From contig NC_085131.1 of NCBI RefSeq assembly GCF_030269925.1, positions 2,556,001 through 2,620,000 on the forward strand: a stretch of 64,000 nucleotides of DNA, read 5' to 3'. The stretch comes from Bombyx mori (taxonomy: Eukaryota > Arthropoda > Insecta > Lepidoptera > Bombycidae). Each line of letters opens with the position of its first letter. Position 1 is the first letter of the stretch. Below the pieces are notes generated by a model. It made no database searches, had not been told where the DNA came from, and worked only from the letters and a program-made list of their open reading frames with translations. The translations under genes and the position numbers were made by a program. Below, in pieces: positions 42,551 through 53,153 of the stretch.

Positions 42551-42556
42551 TCTAAT

Positions 42557-42802
42557 TTACTGGTGGTAGGACCTCGGTGAGTCCGCGCGGGTGGGTACCA
42601 CCACCCTGCCTATTTCTGCCGTGAAGCAGTAATGTGTTTCGGTTTGAAGGGTGGGACAGCCGTTGTAACTATAATTGAGACCTTAGAACTTATATCTCAA
42701 GGTGGATGGCGCATTTACGTTGTAGATGTCTATGGGCTCCAGTAACCACTTAACACCAGGTGGGCTGTGAGCTCGTCCACTCATCTAAGCAATAAAAAAA
42801 AA
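42557..42802 (+). mobile_element. Bm1-like SINE, body
   Basis: Near consensus; followed at once by the LINE fragment starting at 42803. Confidence 0.9.
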
Positions 42803-43600
42803 GGGTTTTATAGGAAGTGGATGTGCCGGCCTCCCCCCGGTGAAGGTCAAGGGGCGACCTGAGGGGGTGAGGCCGCGCGGCGCGCTACCAGCACTCTAGC
42901 GCGCTGCCGTGGAGTGAATAGAGCGACCGGTCGACGGTGTATCGCGTCCCGACCCGGCAGGCTGGTTCTGGTCCAGCGGGGTATTCCGGGACACCAGCGG
43001 CACCGTCTGGGCGGCCCGACGGGCTGCCGTACCGAGACGGCCGACGTTTCAGAGCCTTCGATTCGCCTCGAAAGCTCCGTCGGCTGGGCGTCCTTGGGGT
43101 GAGCCGCGCCGTCTGGTTGTAGTGTTGACCGCGGTAGCCCCCCTACCTTATCCGGGTTCTGACCTCGGAGGGGATCGGACGTCGGGTGTAAGAGTGCAGA
43201 GGAGTCGTTTAGTGGGTGGGCTCTAAAATCCTTGGGCCCGCGGTCTGCTCACAACACCATGCAGATCGTTGAGTCTCACATACCCCGCGCGCCCCATTTG
43301 CGCGGGGACCTCGTAGGAGGTTCGGCCCTCTACCCGAAAAAAAAAAAAAAAAAAAGGAAGTGGATGTGCAAAGGGAAAGTTGAAGGCAACAGATCTAGAG
43401 GCCGCAGCCATACTCGTTGGTCCGATCAGATCCGCACCGCTTTGGACAGTACAGTGTACAGCGCGCTGCATGACGCCGTGGACAGGGGAAAGTGGAAAAA
43501 GATCCTAAGATTGAAGCTCATGGGTGATGGTGGTCACGACCCTTAGACATGAGGAACACGACTCGAGGAGGAGGAGGATGTGCAATAAGCTCTTGGCTAT
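42803..43600 (+). mobile_element. C-terminal fragment of another LINE, split by the insert at 42.8 kb
   Basis: Removing the inserted UTR and one copy of its duplication restores a frame reading FYRKWMCKGK before and EGNRSRGRSHTRWSDQ after, ending at TAG 43543-43545. The GRS-TRWSDQI pattern is typical of the extreme C-terminus of insect LINE polymerases. The A/G-rich end (gaggaggaggagg) may be its own tail. Confidence 0.65.
42812..43369 (+). mobile_element. non-LTR retrotransposon 3' UTR with 15-bp target-site duplication
   Basis: A GC-rich insert (42827-43334) with an A-run at 43337-43354, flanked by aggaagtggatgtgc at 42812-42826 and 43355-43369. No coding region is retained; overlapping frames at 42914-43122 reflect its GC content. 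Related copies lie at 29.3 and 37.7 kb. The UTR style suggests an R1-like family, but that is only an inference. Confidence 0.85.
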
Positions 43601-43744
43601 GCGTGCTGTGAGACTAAAGGAGTAAGTTACTTTGATAGACTGAAGAATATAAGAAAGTAATTGAAACAACACCAGCGAATTCTCTTAATACTCACCTTTA
43701 GACCTTTACAAGTCGAAACAGGGTACCCCAACGTCCATTAAAGA

Positions 43745-43835
43745 ATCATTACCGTAACTGCTTTTACGGACCGTTTAGAGCCTATTCGTTGATCGGATAA
43801 ACAACGTAGGCTAGGTTTCGGTACAGGGGCGTATT
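43745..43835 (+). mobile_element. small decayed jockey-type LINE fragment
   Basis: Weak similarity to the segment around 11438-11480 (acggatcgtttggagcct ... gacttcggt) can be followed for about 80 bases. Ends are approximate. Confidence 0.3.
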
Positions 43836-43884
43836 CAGGAATTAATAACATTAACCCCCCAGAGTTTTGATTACTTGTTTATTC

Positions 43885-44329
43885 AATACAAGCAGCCCGC
43901 TCCGGCTCCGCACGGGTCTTTAACAAAAATTTCAACGATATTTCAGGTTTATTTTTAAATAACACTTTTTGCGGCATAACTATAATAGTTAGACATATGC
44001 TGTCACGACACTTTTTGTAAATAATAATGACATTATTGTGTTCTACAAAGTCGTAGTGCATTATTTTATTCTATCATCAATAGTTCTCGCAGGCCACGCG
44101 ATGTAAATAATATTTTAGGTAATTTTTTTACACCTTGGGTTACATACATTGTTTGAGTTTTAGTAAGGATTACAATATTTTTCAAAAAAAATTATATATA
44201 GCCTATGTCACTCGGGAATAGTGTAGCTTCCAAACAGTGAAAGAATTTTTCAAATTGGTCCAGTAGTTTCGGAGCCTATTCAGTACAAACAAACAAACAA
44301 ATCTTTCCTCTTTATAATATTAGTATAGA
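43885..44329 (-). mobile_element. Helitron family B, longer and decayed 3' end
   Basis: On the minus strand it starts at 44329 with TCTATACTAATATTATAAAG and the caaa/tttg box. The far end (cccgctccggctccgcacgg at 43892) resembles the GC-rich 3' end of the family but lacks a clean CTAG. The left boundary is approximate. Confidence 0.65.
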
Positions 44330-44518
44330 TTAGCGATCGAGCCTATCGTTCTGAAATGCATGTTGGATCATCTCCGTTACAATGTAATTGATGTCAAATC
44401 ATTTAACACAAAAGCGGCTCCTAATAATATTTTATTCGAGTTTTCAATGGCAAGGTATAACCTAATCTTAATGTAATAGACATTGGGCTTGTTTTAACTC
44501 TTTTTAATACTTTTGTAG

Positions 44519-44707
44519 GCAGATGAATATGGACCACAGCAAAACCTGAAGTACTGCCAAGGTTCTTCCTGCCCAACTTATGTCACTCTTGATCCTACAA
44601 AATTTTCGCTCTTCTCCTCAAACTGCTCATACTGTGAGGTGGTCCAGAAAATTAATTCCGACCCAAAAAAGTATTATACAAATTATTATTGTAGAACCTG
44701 TTTTTAA
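44519..44707 (+). CDS. probable last coding exon of an unidentified Cys-rich protein
   Basis: A pyrimidine-rich tract ending in ttttgtag (AG at 44517-44518) opens directly into a 62-codon frame that ends in TAA at 44705-44707. The frame has no ATG and is closed by TAG immediately upstream, as expected of a terminal exon. The peptide has a C-x4-C pair (YCQGSSC), then CSYC and, 18 residues later, CRTC next to the C-terminus (YYCRTCF). This is zinc-ribbon-like spacing. I do not recognise the protein. It lies 4.5 kb downstream of the IQCA1-like gene on the same strand, and no partner exon could be identified with confidence. It could also be a chance frame or a decayed exon. Confidence 0.45.
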   Translation, partial: ADEYGPQQNLKYCQGSSCPTYVTLDPTKFSLFSSNCSYCEVVQKINSDPKKYYTNYYCRTCF

Positions 44708-44709
44708 AA

Positions 44710-45655
44710 CATGATATCCGATGTATCGAATCTTTAGTATCCGTTGTACCGGAACATTTGAGACAATAATAATGATAATAATAATAATTCATTTATTTGT
44801 ATAGAATGCAGGTACATAGTCTTAGTATAAAATATATTCAATCCCACTACATTCTGCCTGTTGGCATACAAATTTGAAGGAGAAACTTACTAATTTAAAC
44901 TAGGTAGATAAATTTAAGAATGGGTGAGATAAATTTAAGAATAAGATCACAAAAAGTTTATTATAAAAATTGAGATCTTAATAAGGAGAGTGTTACAATT
45001 CATTATTTAGGAAATCAGTAACAAAGTAATAACACTTCTTTAATAGCAGCGAAGACAGGAGTTGTTTAAATTTTCGCAAGGGCTGATTGTTGAATATAAT
45101 AGGAGCCATACCAATAACGACAAACACAAGATAATGCTTGTAATTCGGACCTATGACTAAATTCCAAAATTACATAAATAATTTAATAGATAAAGATATA
45201 ACACCTGATATATGACATCTTTAAATTTCAATCAATAAATACAACTATAATAATTACAAATTAAAATTAAAGAATCCTAATCAGTCTTACCAGCGTTTAA
45301 TTATGTTTATCGAGAGTTGTATAATTTGAAAATCAAACTGCATTATTCTTAATACTGCCCAGGGCAATGAGGGCGTAGAATATTCATGTGTGGCAAACAC
45401 TGTCCCTGGAAATGCCTCGTTGCTTTCCCGTAATTTGTTCCCCCGTCTTGTTCGATCCGGGCTAAGGTAAACACGGTAATGGGAGCCACCAATTCTGATT
45501 TAGACTAATAGCCGAACCGATAGATTTCGAACTTTACTCGATTAGGTTAGGTAAGAAATATCAAGAATTACATTCCTATTTACAAAGAAAAATAATTAAT
45601 CCACGTATGGATTCTTTTTAAATGTTCTTTAATATCTTGTATTGCGTTAATTTAA
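44710..45655. other. intergenic or 3' UTR sequence
   Basis: Begins with an (aat)n-like run at 44768-44790. 45350-45530 is GC-richer without a recognised feature. Confidence 0.35.
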
Positions 45656-45656
45656 T

Positions 45657-46048
45657 GAAGTCGTCGCGGCCTAAAGGATAACACGTCCGGTGCATTCGTG
45701 TTGAGCGATGCACCGGTGTTCGAATCTCAGGCGGGGGTACCAATTTTTCTAATGAAATACGTACCCACCAAATGTTCACGATTGACTTCCACGGTGAAGG
45801 AATAACATCGTGTAATAAAAATCAAACCCGCAAAATTATAATTTGCGTAATTACCGGTGTTAGGATATCTTGTCAGTCCGCACAGGTAGGTACCACCGCC
45901 CTGCCTATTTCTGCCTTAGAACTTAGAATTTATATCTCAAGGTAGGTGGCGGCATTTACGTTGTAGATGTCTATGGACTCCAGTAACCACTTAAAACCAG
46001 GTGGGCTGTGAGCTCATCTAACCAACTAAGCAATAAAATAAAATAAAT
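45657..46048 (+). mobile_element. Bm1-like SINE, full length with internal deletion
   Basis: Head gaagtcgtcgcggcctaaag with B box ggtgttcgaatctc; ~70 bases lost between tttctgcc and ttagaactta; tail (aaat)n. Confidence 0.9.
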
Positions 46049-46386
46049 CAACATTAAATCCATTAGGACCGGTGACACAAGTGAGATGTAGACTCTTTTA
46101 CCTCTAAAGACAATGAAATAAGTACTTTCAAATATGTATGTACTAATGCGTTTCATATTTGTTGCTTATGAAAAAAAAGGATACTATCATATTCTTCAGC
46201 AAACAAAAGATTGAAGACAATTTTCATTTTATAGTCATAGTCACATTTCAATAAAGTTCAGTCTAGTTCCGGTACGTACTTATTGACCGCAGCCCTGCCA
46301 AGTCTTATCTGCAAGAGAAGCTTATGGTTTTCATTTGGTGTATGTGATAGAATTTAGCGATTTTTTATTTATTTAATATTATTGAA

Positions 46387-46651
46387 TAGGTTTTGGTTTT
46401 TTGCCGACCGAGAGGGCTGGTGGTCGTGGCGCCGACGACCGCCAGTCCGGCGTCCCGAGGGGGAGAGATGTGCTCCGCACTGAACGCTTCACTTTCCCCA
46501 TTTTGCCTTTTCATGAGCTCTGTCTCATACGAGATTTGGATGCTGGTTGTTGAGCGACAGGAGCTTTTAGTCGGTTCGACTCCGACATGTCCCGCCCTCC
46601 ATCCCCAGTGAAGGGCGGAAGTCCGGCGATTTCCTCCTGACAAAAAAAAAA
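46387..46651 (+). mobile_element. retrotransposon 3' UTR with tRNA-like T arm
   Basis: A GC-rich block ending in A10, unlike the flanking AT-rich DNA. Inside, gtcggttcgactccgac (46570-46586) forms a 5-bp stem with a 7-base loop, like a tRNA T arm, and fits the pol III B box. No matching acceptor stem or A box was found upstream, so it is not a tRNA gene. It may be a LINE UTR or a SINE. Confidence 0.5.
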
Positions 46652-47035
46652 TAATCTTATATTGTATATTTTCTTATATTGCTATTTAGCAAACCAACAG
46701 TAACCAATTATTGATTCATATATTGTATAGTTCCAACTATATCGATAAATCTAACGATGCTACCTACAACAACCTGTATAATTTATGATTTTAGAGGCCC
46801 AAATAATTAATCACCTAGTCTATATAGCAGTTTGTCTAGCTACTGTGTCGCGCTCAGTAGATTGCGCGGGTACCGGGCAAGTTGGCGGGAGATTTCAAAA
46901 TGTAAACCCCAAAATCGAACAGCTACTAAAATTCTAAATAATTTCTGAGGACATGTAATAAAATCGCTTGGAATTATGATTCTTTGAACTCTAATGTACA
47001 ATGGATTCTATGGAATCAAATAAATAATCTTTCGA

Positions 47036-47290
47036 GATTCTACCATCGCACCGCCCGGAGTTCATCCATACTACCTAGAACCACTACGTTTATCTACAGG
47101 GCATTTCCAGAGATCTCTTCAGCCGCGTATCATCCGGATTTAGAATGAACTCCCTTTTACGGTGTTTCCTGGTCATTATGACATATCCTTCTTCTAACGA
47201 GGTCTGTGGAGAGTATTCAGTAGTAGGCAGCGACTTAGCTATGCTACCACCACCATCAGGTGAGCCGTAAGCTCATCTGCCTCCAAGGGC
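47036..47290 (+). mobile_element. old jockey-type LINE tail
   Basis: A diverged copy with a broken frame of the same tail as at 11555-11840, including recognisable versions of the accgcccg...gttcatccatactacct segment and the caccatcaggtgagccgtaagctc end. It lacks a poly(A) and joins a SINE body directly at 47291. Confidence 0.7.
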
Positions 47291-47480
47291 ACTGGTGGTA
47301 GGACCTCACTTGAGTCCGCACGGGTAGGAACCACCATCCCGCCTATTTCTGCCGGGAAGCAGTAATGCGTTTCGGTTTGAAGGGTGAGGCAGCCGTTGTA
47401 AATTTCTATGGGCTCCAGTAAGCACTTAACACCAGGTAGGCTGTGAGCTCGTCCACCCATCTAAGCAATAAAAATAAAAA
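47291..47480 (+). mobile_element. Bm1-like SINE, internal deletion
   Basis: Joins the old LINE tail at 47290 without spacer; lacks the segment between gccgttgtaa and atttctatggg. Confidence 0.85.
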
Positions 47481-47744
47481 GTAAAAAAATGTGAGCCGTC
47501 ACGGGACGCCTGGCAGATGTGAAACATCGACATTGTTTTGTAAAAGTAATATGCAGAAAAGAACAGATTGTGATAGGAACTAAATATGTCCTAATGATAA
47601 AATAAAATATTGCGAAAAAATTATTTGTTTTCAAGTAAAACACAGGCTATGTGTACTTAAAGTTAAGTTTATGTGCTATTCAAACTTTTTGAGTTAGGGA
47701 TTGGGCTTTGCGACAAATATAGTACCTGGCCTTGCGGACTAATA

Positions 47745-47877
47745 TGACTAACACCACCAGATTTTACGCAAATTATATTTTTATAACACTATGTGCATTT
47801 TTACATCGATTTGAGCATCGACGCAATCACATCGCTCGATATTAGCCGGGAGTCTTATCCTTTAGGCCACGGCGACA
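47745..47877 (-). mobile_element. Bm1-like SINE, old head
   Basis: gcatcgctcgat-like and agtcttatcctttaggccac segments of the head, with the body lost. Confidence 0.5.
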
Positions 47878-48548
47878 TTTTTAAAAGAATATTTCTCAAC
47901 TTTTTTTCAATTAATCGTTCGATGCTATTTCGTTTTATGGATCGCCATGACACTACTTGCACGTAACAATTTTTCTATGTATTTAATCCGAATTTATTAT
48001 TTTTGTATAATAAGGATTTAAATTACGAAAGATTATTATTGTAAATCTCATCAAAACTATAAAATTAGAATACCTTGTGCAGTGTAATAATAGCCAAAGA
48101 CTATTAAATATATATTTTAATTAAATGTATTAATTTGATAAAATGTTGTGCAATTTTAATACCGATGTTAACTTCACGAACAAAATCGTACAGTACTGTA
48201 TATCGGATTAAAAGAGGAAATATAACATAAACAGTAATAATCCAACTATTATCGCTACAATAACACTCGGCGACCCTCGTAAAATGCGGCGAAATGTGTT
48301 TTATCAAGGTACCCATGCAATTCCCATAGTCACATACCATTTACTGCCCCTTCGTTCTATGGGGTGGGATGATGAATGACACAAAAAGCACCGGTTTGTT
48401 TTTCGACAGAGCTTTCTGTTTTTTTTCGGCTTATTAGAGTAAAATAATAAAGTCTCTTCATAAATTTTCATGATAAGTATATTTTCTGTAAGTAGTTTTA
48501 TTTTAGGACATTCTAAAAACCTACAAGATATTACTAGTATTTTATTTG

Positions 48549-48564
48549 TGTGTGTGTGTGTGTG
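48549..48564. repeat. (TG)n microsatellite
   Basis: Eight TG units in AT-rich DNA. Confidence 0.85.
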
Positions 48565-48647
48565 TTTTATTTAGTATCGGTCTATTTCATTATTTTTCAA
48601 TTAGATTTATTTACTATCAGAGACCATTGTAAATGTAAAAAAAAAAG

Positions 48648-49052
48648 ATGTGTGGTGCCGTGGGACGCCGGACAGGAACGAAGTTCCTTATTATAAAAAT
48701 AATAATTTTAAATTCTATTCGAGGTATAAAGAAAATAAAACTGGAGGTTTCGCAACAACCCACGGCCATTCGGTAACGTGCGAACTTATTGTGGTACACC
48801 TCATTCACGGCTGTTTGCATAAGAGTTAGTGTATTACACAAACGAACGCTCTGAGATCGTGTTCAATGAATGATAAAAAAAAATGTTATTTTTTGTACGT
48901 TATTACAAAGTTAAGTCATGCACTGTGTGCATTACTAATTTGTACGTTATTACAAAGTTAAGTCGTACACTGTGTGCATTACTAATAAAAATCTTACGTT
49001 ACGGACGTTTTTTCCCGGTTAGGGTACCCCGTCCCATAAGGAACTACGTTCC
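48648..49052 (+). repeat. unclassified dispersed repeat, copy 1
   Basis: Shares its left end (tgtggtgccgtg, then aggaacgaagttccttat) and right end (cattactaataaaaatctta ... cataaggaact) with 59518-60160; the ends contain inverted aggaacgaagttcc / ggaactacgttcc segments. A 47-bp unit is tandemly duplicated at 48892-48938 and 48939-48985. Non-coding; possibly a non-autonomous DNA transposon. Confidence 0.6.
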
Positions 49053-49430
49053 AAAAATGTAATTTAATTTAAGCTCCAAATAATGGACTACATATGAAAA
49101 AATCGTATTAAAGAACATAAGAACTGGACATATAAAAAGTCTATCCGAAAACACACGGAGGGACGTTCAAGCCATCTGCGCAATGATTTATACGGGGTGT
49201 TTCGCGAGAAATACGTTGCTTTGCGAGACCATAAATCATAAGTCACCGAGTTTCGTCGAGACTCTGGCATGTCATAAATAAAGAAATCTGTCTTCAGATT
49301 CGACTATTAAATGTCTCGTTTTCGTATTAAAAAATCTTTGAAATTGAAATTGAAAATTTAATCATACCTTATTATCTTGTATTGTTATATGACTGTGTAG
49401 TTCACATGCGGTACTTATTTTATTTTTATC

Positions 49431-49498
49431 TTTTTTGCTTAGTATGGTGGACGAGCTTACAACCCACTTGGTGTTAAGTGGTTACTGGAGCCCATAGA
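49431..49498 (-). mobile_element. Bm1-like SINE, 3' stub
   Basis: Tail segment only, cut at gagcccatag where the next copy starts. Confidence 0.75.
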
Positions 49499-49652
49499 TT
49501 TTTTTTTAATTGCTTAGATGGGTGAACGAGCTTACAGCCCACCTGGTGTTAAGTGGTTACTGGGGCCCACAGACATCTACAATGTAAATGCCGTCATCCA
49601 CCTTGAGATATGACTTCTAAGGTCTCAGTATAGTTACAGTACCTACCACCAC
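49499..49652 (-). mobile_element. Bm1-like SINE inserted against the 49.43-kb stub
   Basis: Begins with a T-run and repeats the same tail; middle deleted between tatagttaca and gtacctaccacc. Confidence 0.8.
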
Positions 49653-49944
49653 TTGAAGCTATCTCACCAGAAAGAAGTATTCTATCTCTGTTCGTCTACA
49701 TTTTGGCGTTTTCCATTCGATTAATCGAGTTTTAAAACACAACGATGTTATCGAAGTTATAACTTCAATAAATAAACGTTTGACTTATATGACCTTTATA
49801 TATTATATGTATCTTTTTAATTTTATGTATCTTTTTAATTTTTCTCTTATTTTGGCGCCTTTTTAGACTTTGTAAACATACGTGCAAGACCAGAAAATGC
49901 ACACTCCGAACTCGAATAGCAAATATCTTTGGCAAGAATATTTT

Positions 49945-50010
49945 AGCCCTCACCGGTAATCGGACCTCGGGCAACAGCAGTCGGGTTTCTAAGCCAGTAG
50001 ACTAACGAAG
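49945..50010 (-). other. tRNA-like pol III promoter remnant, third type
   Basis: Minus strand: A box tagtctactgg (49994-50004) and B-like ggtccgattac (49957-49967), 37 bases apart, in a GC-richer patch. It differs from both the Bm1 head and the 24.35-kb one. Confidence 0.35.
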
Positions 50011-50169
50011 CGAAATTCCATTAGACTGTTAGTACATATCCATGTATGTTTTAATTGTTGACCACCCCTAGAATATTCGACATATGTTATACAATAATTC
50101 CCTAAATTCAAAATTCATTTTTCAAAATTCAGAGTCAATTAATTTCAGTATTCATGTGCACATATTGTT

Positions 50170-50418
50170 ACTAACTGGTGGTAGGAACTCTTGTGAGTCC
50201 GCGCGGATAGGTACCACCACCCTGCCTATATCTGCCGTGAAGCAGTAATGCGTTTCGGTTTGAAGGGTGGGGCAGCCGTTGTAACTATACTTGAGGCCTT
50301 TGAACTTATATCTCAAGGTGGGTGGCGATTTACGTTGTGGATGTCTATAGGCTCCAGTAACCACTTAACATAAGGTGGGCTGTGAACTCGTCCATCCATC
50401 TAAGCAATAAAAAAAAAC
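50170..50418 (+). mobile_element. Bm1-like SINE, body
   Basis: Near consensus, tail A9. The 70-codon minus-strand frame here is a shadow. Confidence 0.9.
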
Positions 50419-50419
50419 A

Positions 50420-52730
50420 TCCTACAATAGTCATGAAACATTTTTTTTAATTGAATTTAAAACAAGGCCAAATAATCTGAATAACACAAGCCTGTCTGAA
50501 TGTTAATTACGCTTGTGCAGCACTAACCTCTCCTAGCTACAGTTAGCACTTCCACCCCACCATAGACTCCAGCTACAATTTTGATTTACAGCTTTTCAAG
50601 ATACCATTTTCTACTAAGAAACCTTCAAAACTGTCTTCGTTCCAGACAATTATATCAAAACACAAAATTAAGGAGAAACTCCGAAACCTTATTAATTCCC
50701 TGGGCGCATCGAGATAATTAAGAAAAGACATTTATAATCCTGAAACAAATTTAACCTGAGGGGACTTTAGGATCTAAACAAATTTCGAACGATTAAGAAA
50801 ATTTAATTTCACAGCTATTCCGACAAATTAAGCCCTTTATTCATTTTAGGAACCGAGATTGGATTTATTTCGACAGGCTTTGATGGAAAAATAACTTGAA
50901 GGCAGTGAATCATTATTAAAAATTAGTGATACTGGCCACGTTCCATTGTAGCTGTAAGCAAATGTGCAGAAAAGCGGTTGTCGCGCGCGTCGCCTGCCTC
51001 GTATTGATGGTATCATTATAGAAAACTTCCTTGAAGTAGAGCGTTTAACGCATTGGGGTATTAAATCTTTCTCGCGTATGAACGCAGCGCCATGATCACA
51101 ATTGACACAGAGTTTCAAAATATCGGCCGAATCGCTTCGGCAGTGTTTGGGCTGACCCGTCGGGTTGTCTTGTCGCCTAGACCGAGCCTCCAGCACAGCC
51201 TGCCAAGTTCGGATCTTCCACGCTCTAAAATTCCGTTTGTCGATATTACAATAAGGGTTGAACGCCTCGATATTCTGGATCCAGAGCGGTCACTTCAACA
51301 GGGATGGTGATTTAAACACGAACATTGCGATATTCGATGATTCAATACACAAAAGCCATTAACCTTATTTTGATTGGCTTGGATTCAAACAGTCGTGGGG
51401 TTTTAAGACCTAAAATTCCTATCTACAGCAAAAAAGGGCCAAAGAATAAGGGACGCAAGTGTTTAAAGTAACAAATTACAATGACATGTTAAATTGGGGT
51501 GCAGAAGTCGACAAGAAACTTGCTAATGGCTTGTTTTAGGTCACCGTAAATGACGGTCTCACGCGTTTGTTGAGCGTCATTGCACGAAAAGTTTTTGTTA
51601 CGCGCGGACCCTGACAATCGGGCAGACTTGTATTGACAGGAGTTTTGGTGCAATCATCCATTACATATTTACTATAATCTTATCAAAATGAAATTCGTGC
51701 ACTCGTAATTCCATCGACACCAAACGTTGAGGGAGGTCAATATTCAATATCGGAGGTCTGTAGATTCATGATAATGCAAATAAAAACGATACTAGTCTTA
51801 AACACTTTAAAATAATAACAAATAGCTATTATTTAATGTGATAAATTAAAAAAGCATTATTACAAGATATGTGTCAAAATGGGCCAAATATTAATGTCCA
51901 CTTAATGGATTAACAGCCGTTTGTTACTAATTTACACTGATAAACACGATCACTTTCTCTTCTGTCTCTAAATGAATTAGGTGCAAGTGTATTATCATCT
52001 TATCACCCCTGTTACTGCTGTGTCTAATTGCTATTGAAAGTAGGTTTTGTATTCGCTCACCGGTCATAACACAATGTCTAAATCGTATATTAAAATTGAC
52101 ATTGCAACTGGTATACATTTTCAAACCGAACTAATATTGTTTTTTTTTTGTTTAATAATTTTCACACTAAAATATACAATAATTTATTTACGAAAATAAT
52201 ATAAGGTTACCACAATTTCGAGTCGTCCACTATACAGCTAGTTAGTTGCCCTCTTGAGGTACTCAGAAGGGTCCAATATTCCCTAATATAGGTCAGGAAA
52301 GGTACTCCTCATTTCAAGTGACGCAAAATTGGATCTTTAGATTCAACCTTAATATAAAAGGGAATTACTAAAATAGAAAATCTTCGTGGATATTTCTGGG
52401 TACCAGATTTTTCGAACTGGAATAATTGTATTAAAGCAGGGAGGATATTTGAATCACAAGTTAATAAAATCTAACATTGTTGTCTAAGATATTGTGCTAA
52501 TGAATTTTTAAATACTAAACTTCGACGTTGTGAATTAGAACTGTATAGAAATTTGTTAAGAATTTTATTGAGTGAGAAAGAGCTGTAAAACGTCATCACA
52601 TAGTTGGTTCTTAAAAACAAAATGAAAATCTTTGGGTAAATGTAATAGGTAGGGTGATGGTGATTTATCTGTAAAGCCCTAAATGCCATCGCTAAAAGAG
52701 TAATCAACTAATTATCCGAAAGTTATCATA
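50420..52730. other. longest repeat-poor stretch, with a GC-richer part
   Basis: No SINE, LINE or Helitron was seen. 50930-51310 is GC-richer and open on both strands for 70-116 codons; it has no recognised domain and could be a regulatory region or an untranslated exon. Confidence 0.4.
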
Positions 52731-52736
52731 ACTAAA

Positions 52737-52834
52737 ATATAACTTTCGAATAATAAAATTTGGTCTGTCAATTTATTAAGCAAAGACATAACTATCCACC
52801 CTTTCTTGAATCTTCACTTTGTATTGGATACACC
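52737..52834 (+). repeat. inverted repeat, left arm
   Basis: Begins aatataactttcgaa, then tttggtctgtcaatttatta and ends near tattggatacacc. Its reverse complement occurs at 54915-55022. Just outside lies a small hairpin (cgaaagttat / ataactttcg, 52718-52748). Confidence 0.6.
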
Positions 52835-53153
52835 TAATAAAGATTTTTAAGTCCATCAAATTCAACAAACTCGGTCGGTTTATGCGACATTACTATAGAT
52901 CTCCTGTAGATTTAATCAATTGTGTGATATCCTTTGTGAATTAAATCTCGCATTGTCACAACCTCTTACTTGGTATAGAAAAGTGGGTTTCCCAATCCGG
53001 AATACCAAGTAAAGAAATCTTATGAACCTATAAATGAACAACTTATTGGTAATTAGGTACGTATATAAAATCACCATTAACCAAATTATGACGCATGTAT
53101 TTATTATAACTATAATATATGAACAAAATTACGAAAGCCAGTTAAGTTAAGCT

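Noticed and set aside
42914..43122. Overlapping 61-62 codon frames
   Set aside because: They lie in a GC-rich non-coding UTR of an inserted retrotransposon with a target-site duplication.
44768..44790. Possible CRISPR-like or satellite array
   Set aside because: A simple (aat)n run; there is no spaced-repeat array anywhere in the window.
46570..46586. Possible tRNA gene
   Set aside because: Only the T arm fits; no acceptor stem, D arm or anticodon arm could be placed.
46365..46643. Frames of 72 and 92 codons on opposite strands
   Set aside because: Both lie in a poly(A)-ended GC-rich UTR-like element without recognisable protein motifs.
50846..51196. 116-codon minus-strand frame
   Set aside because: No domain, overlaps a 72-codon frame on the other strand, no splice context; kept only as an unexplained GC-richer stretch.
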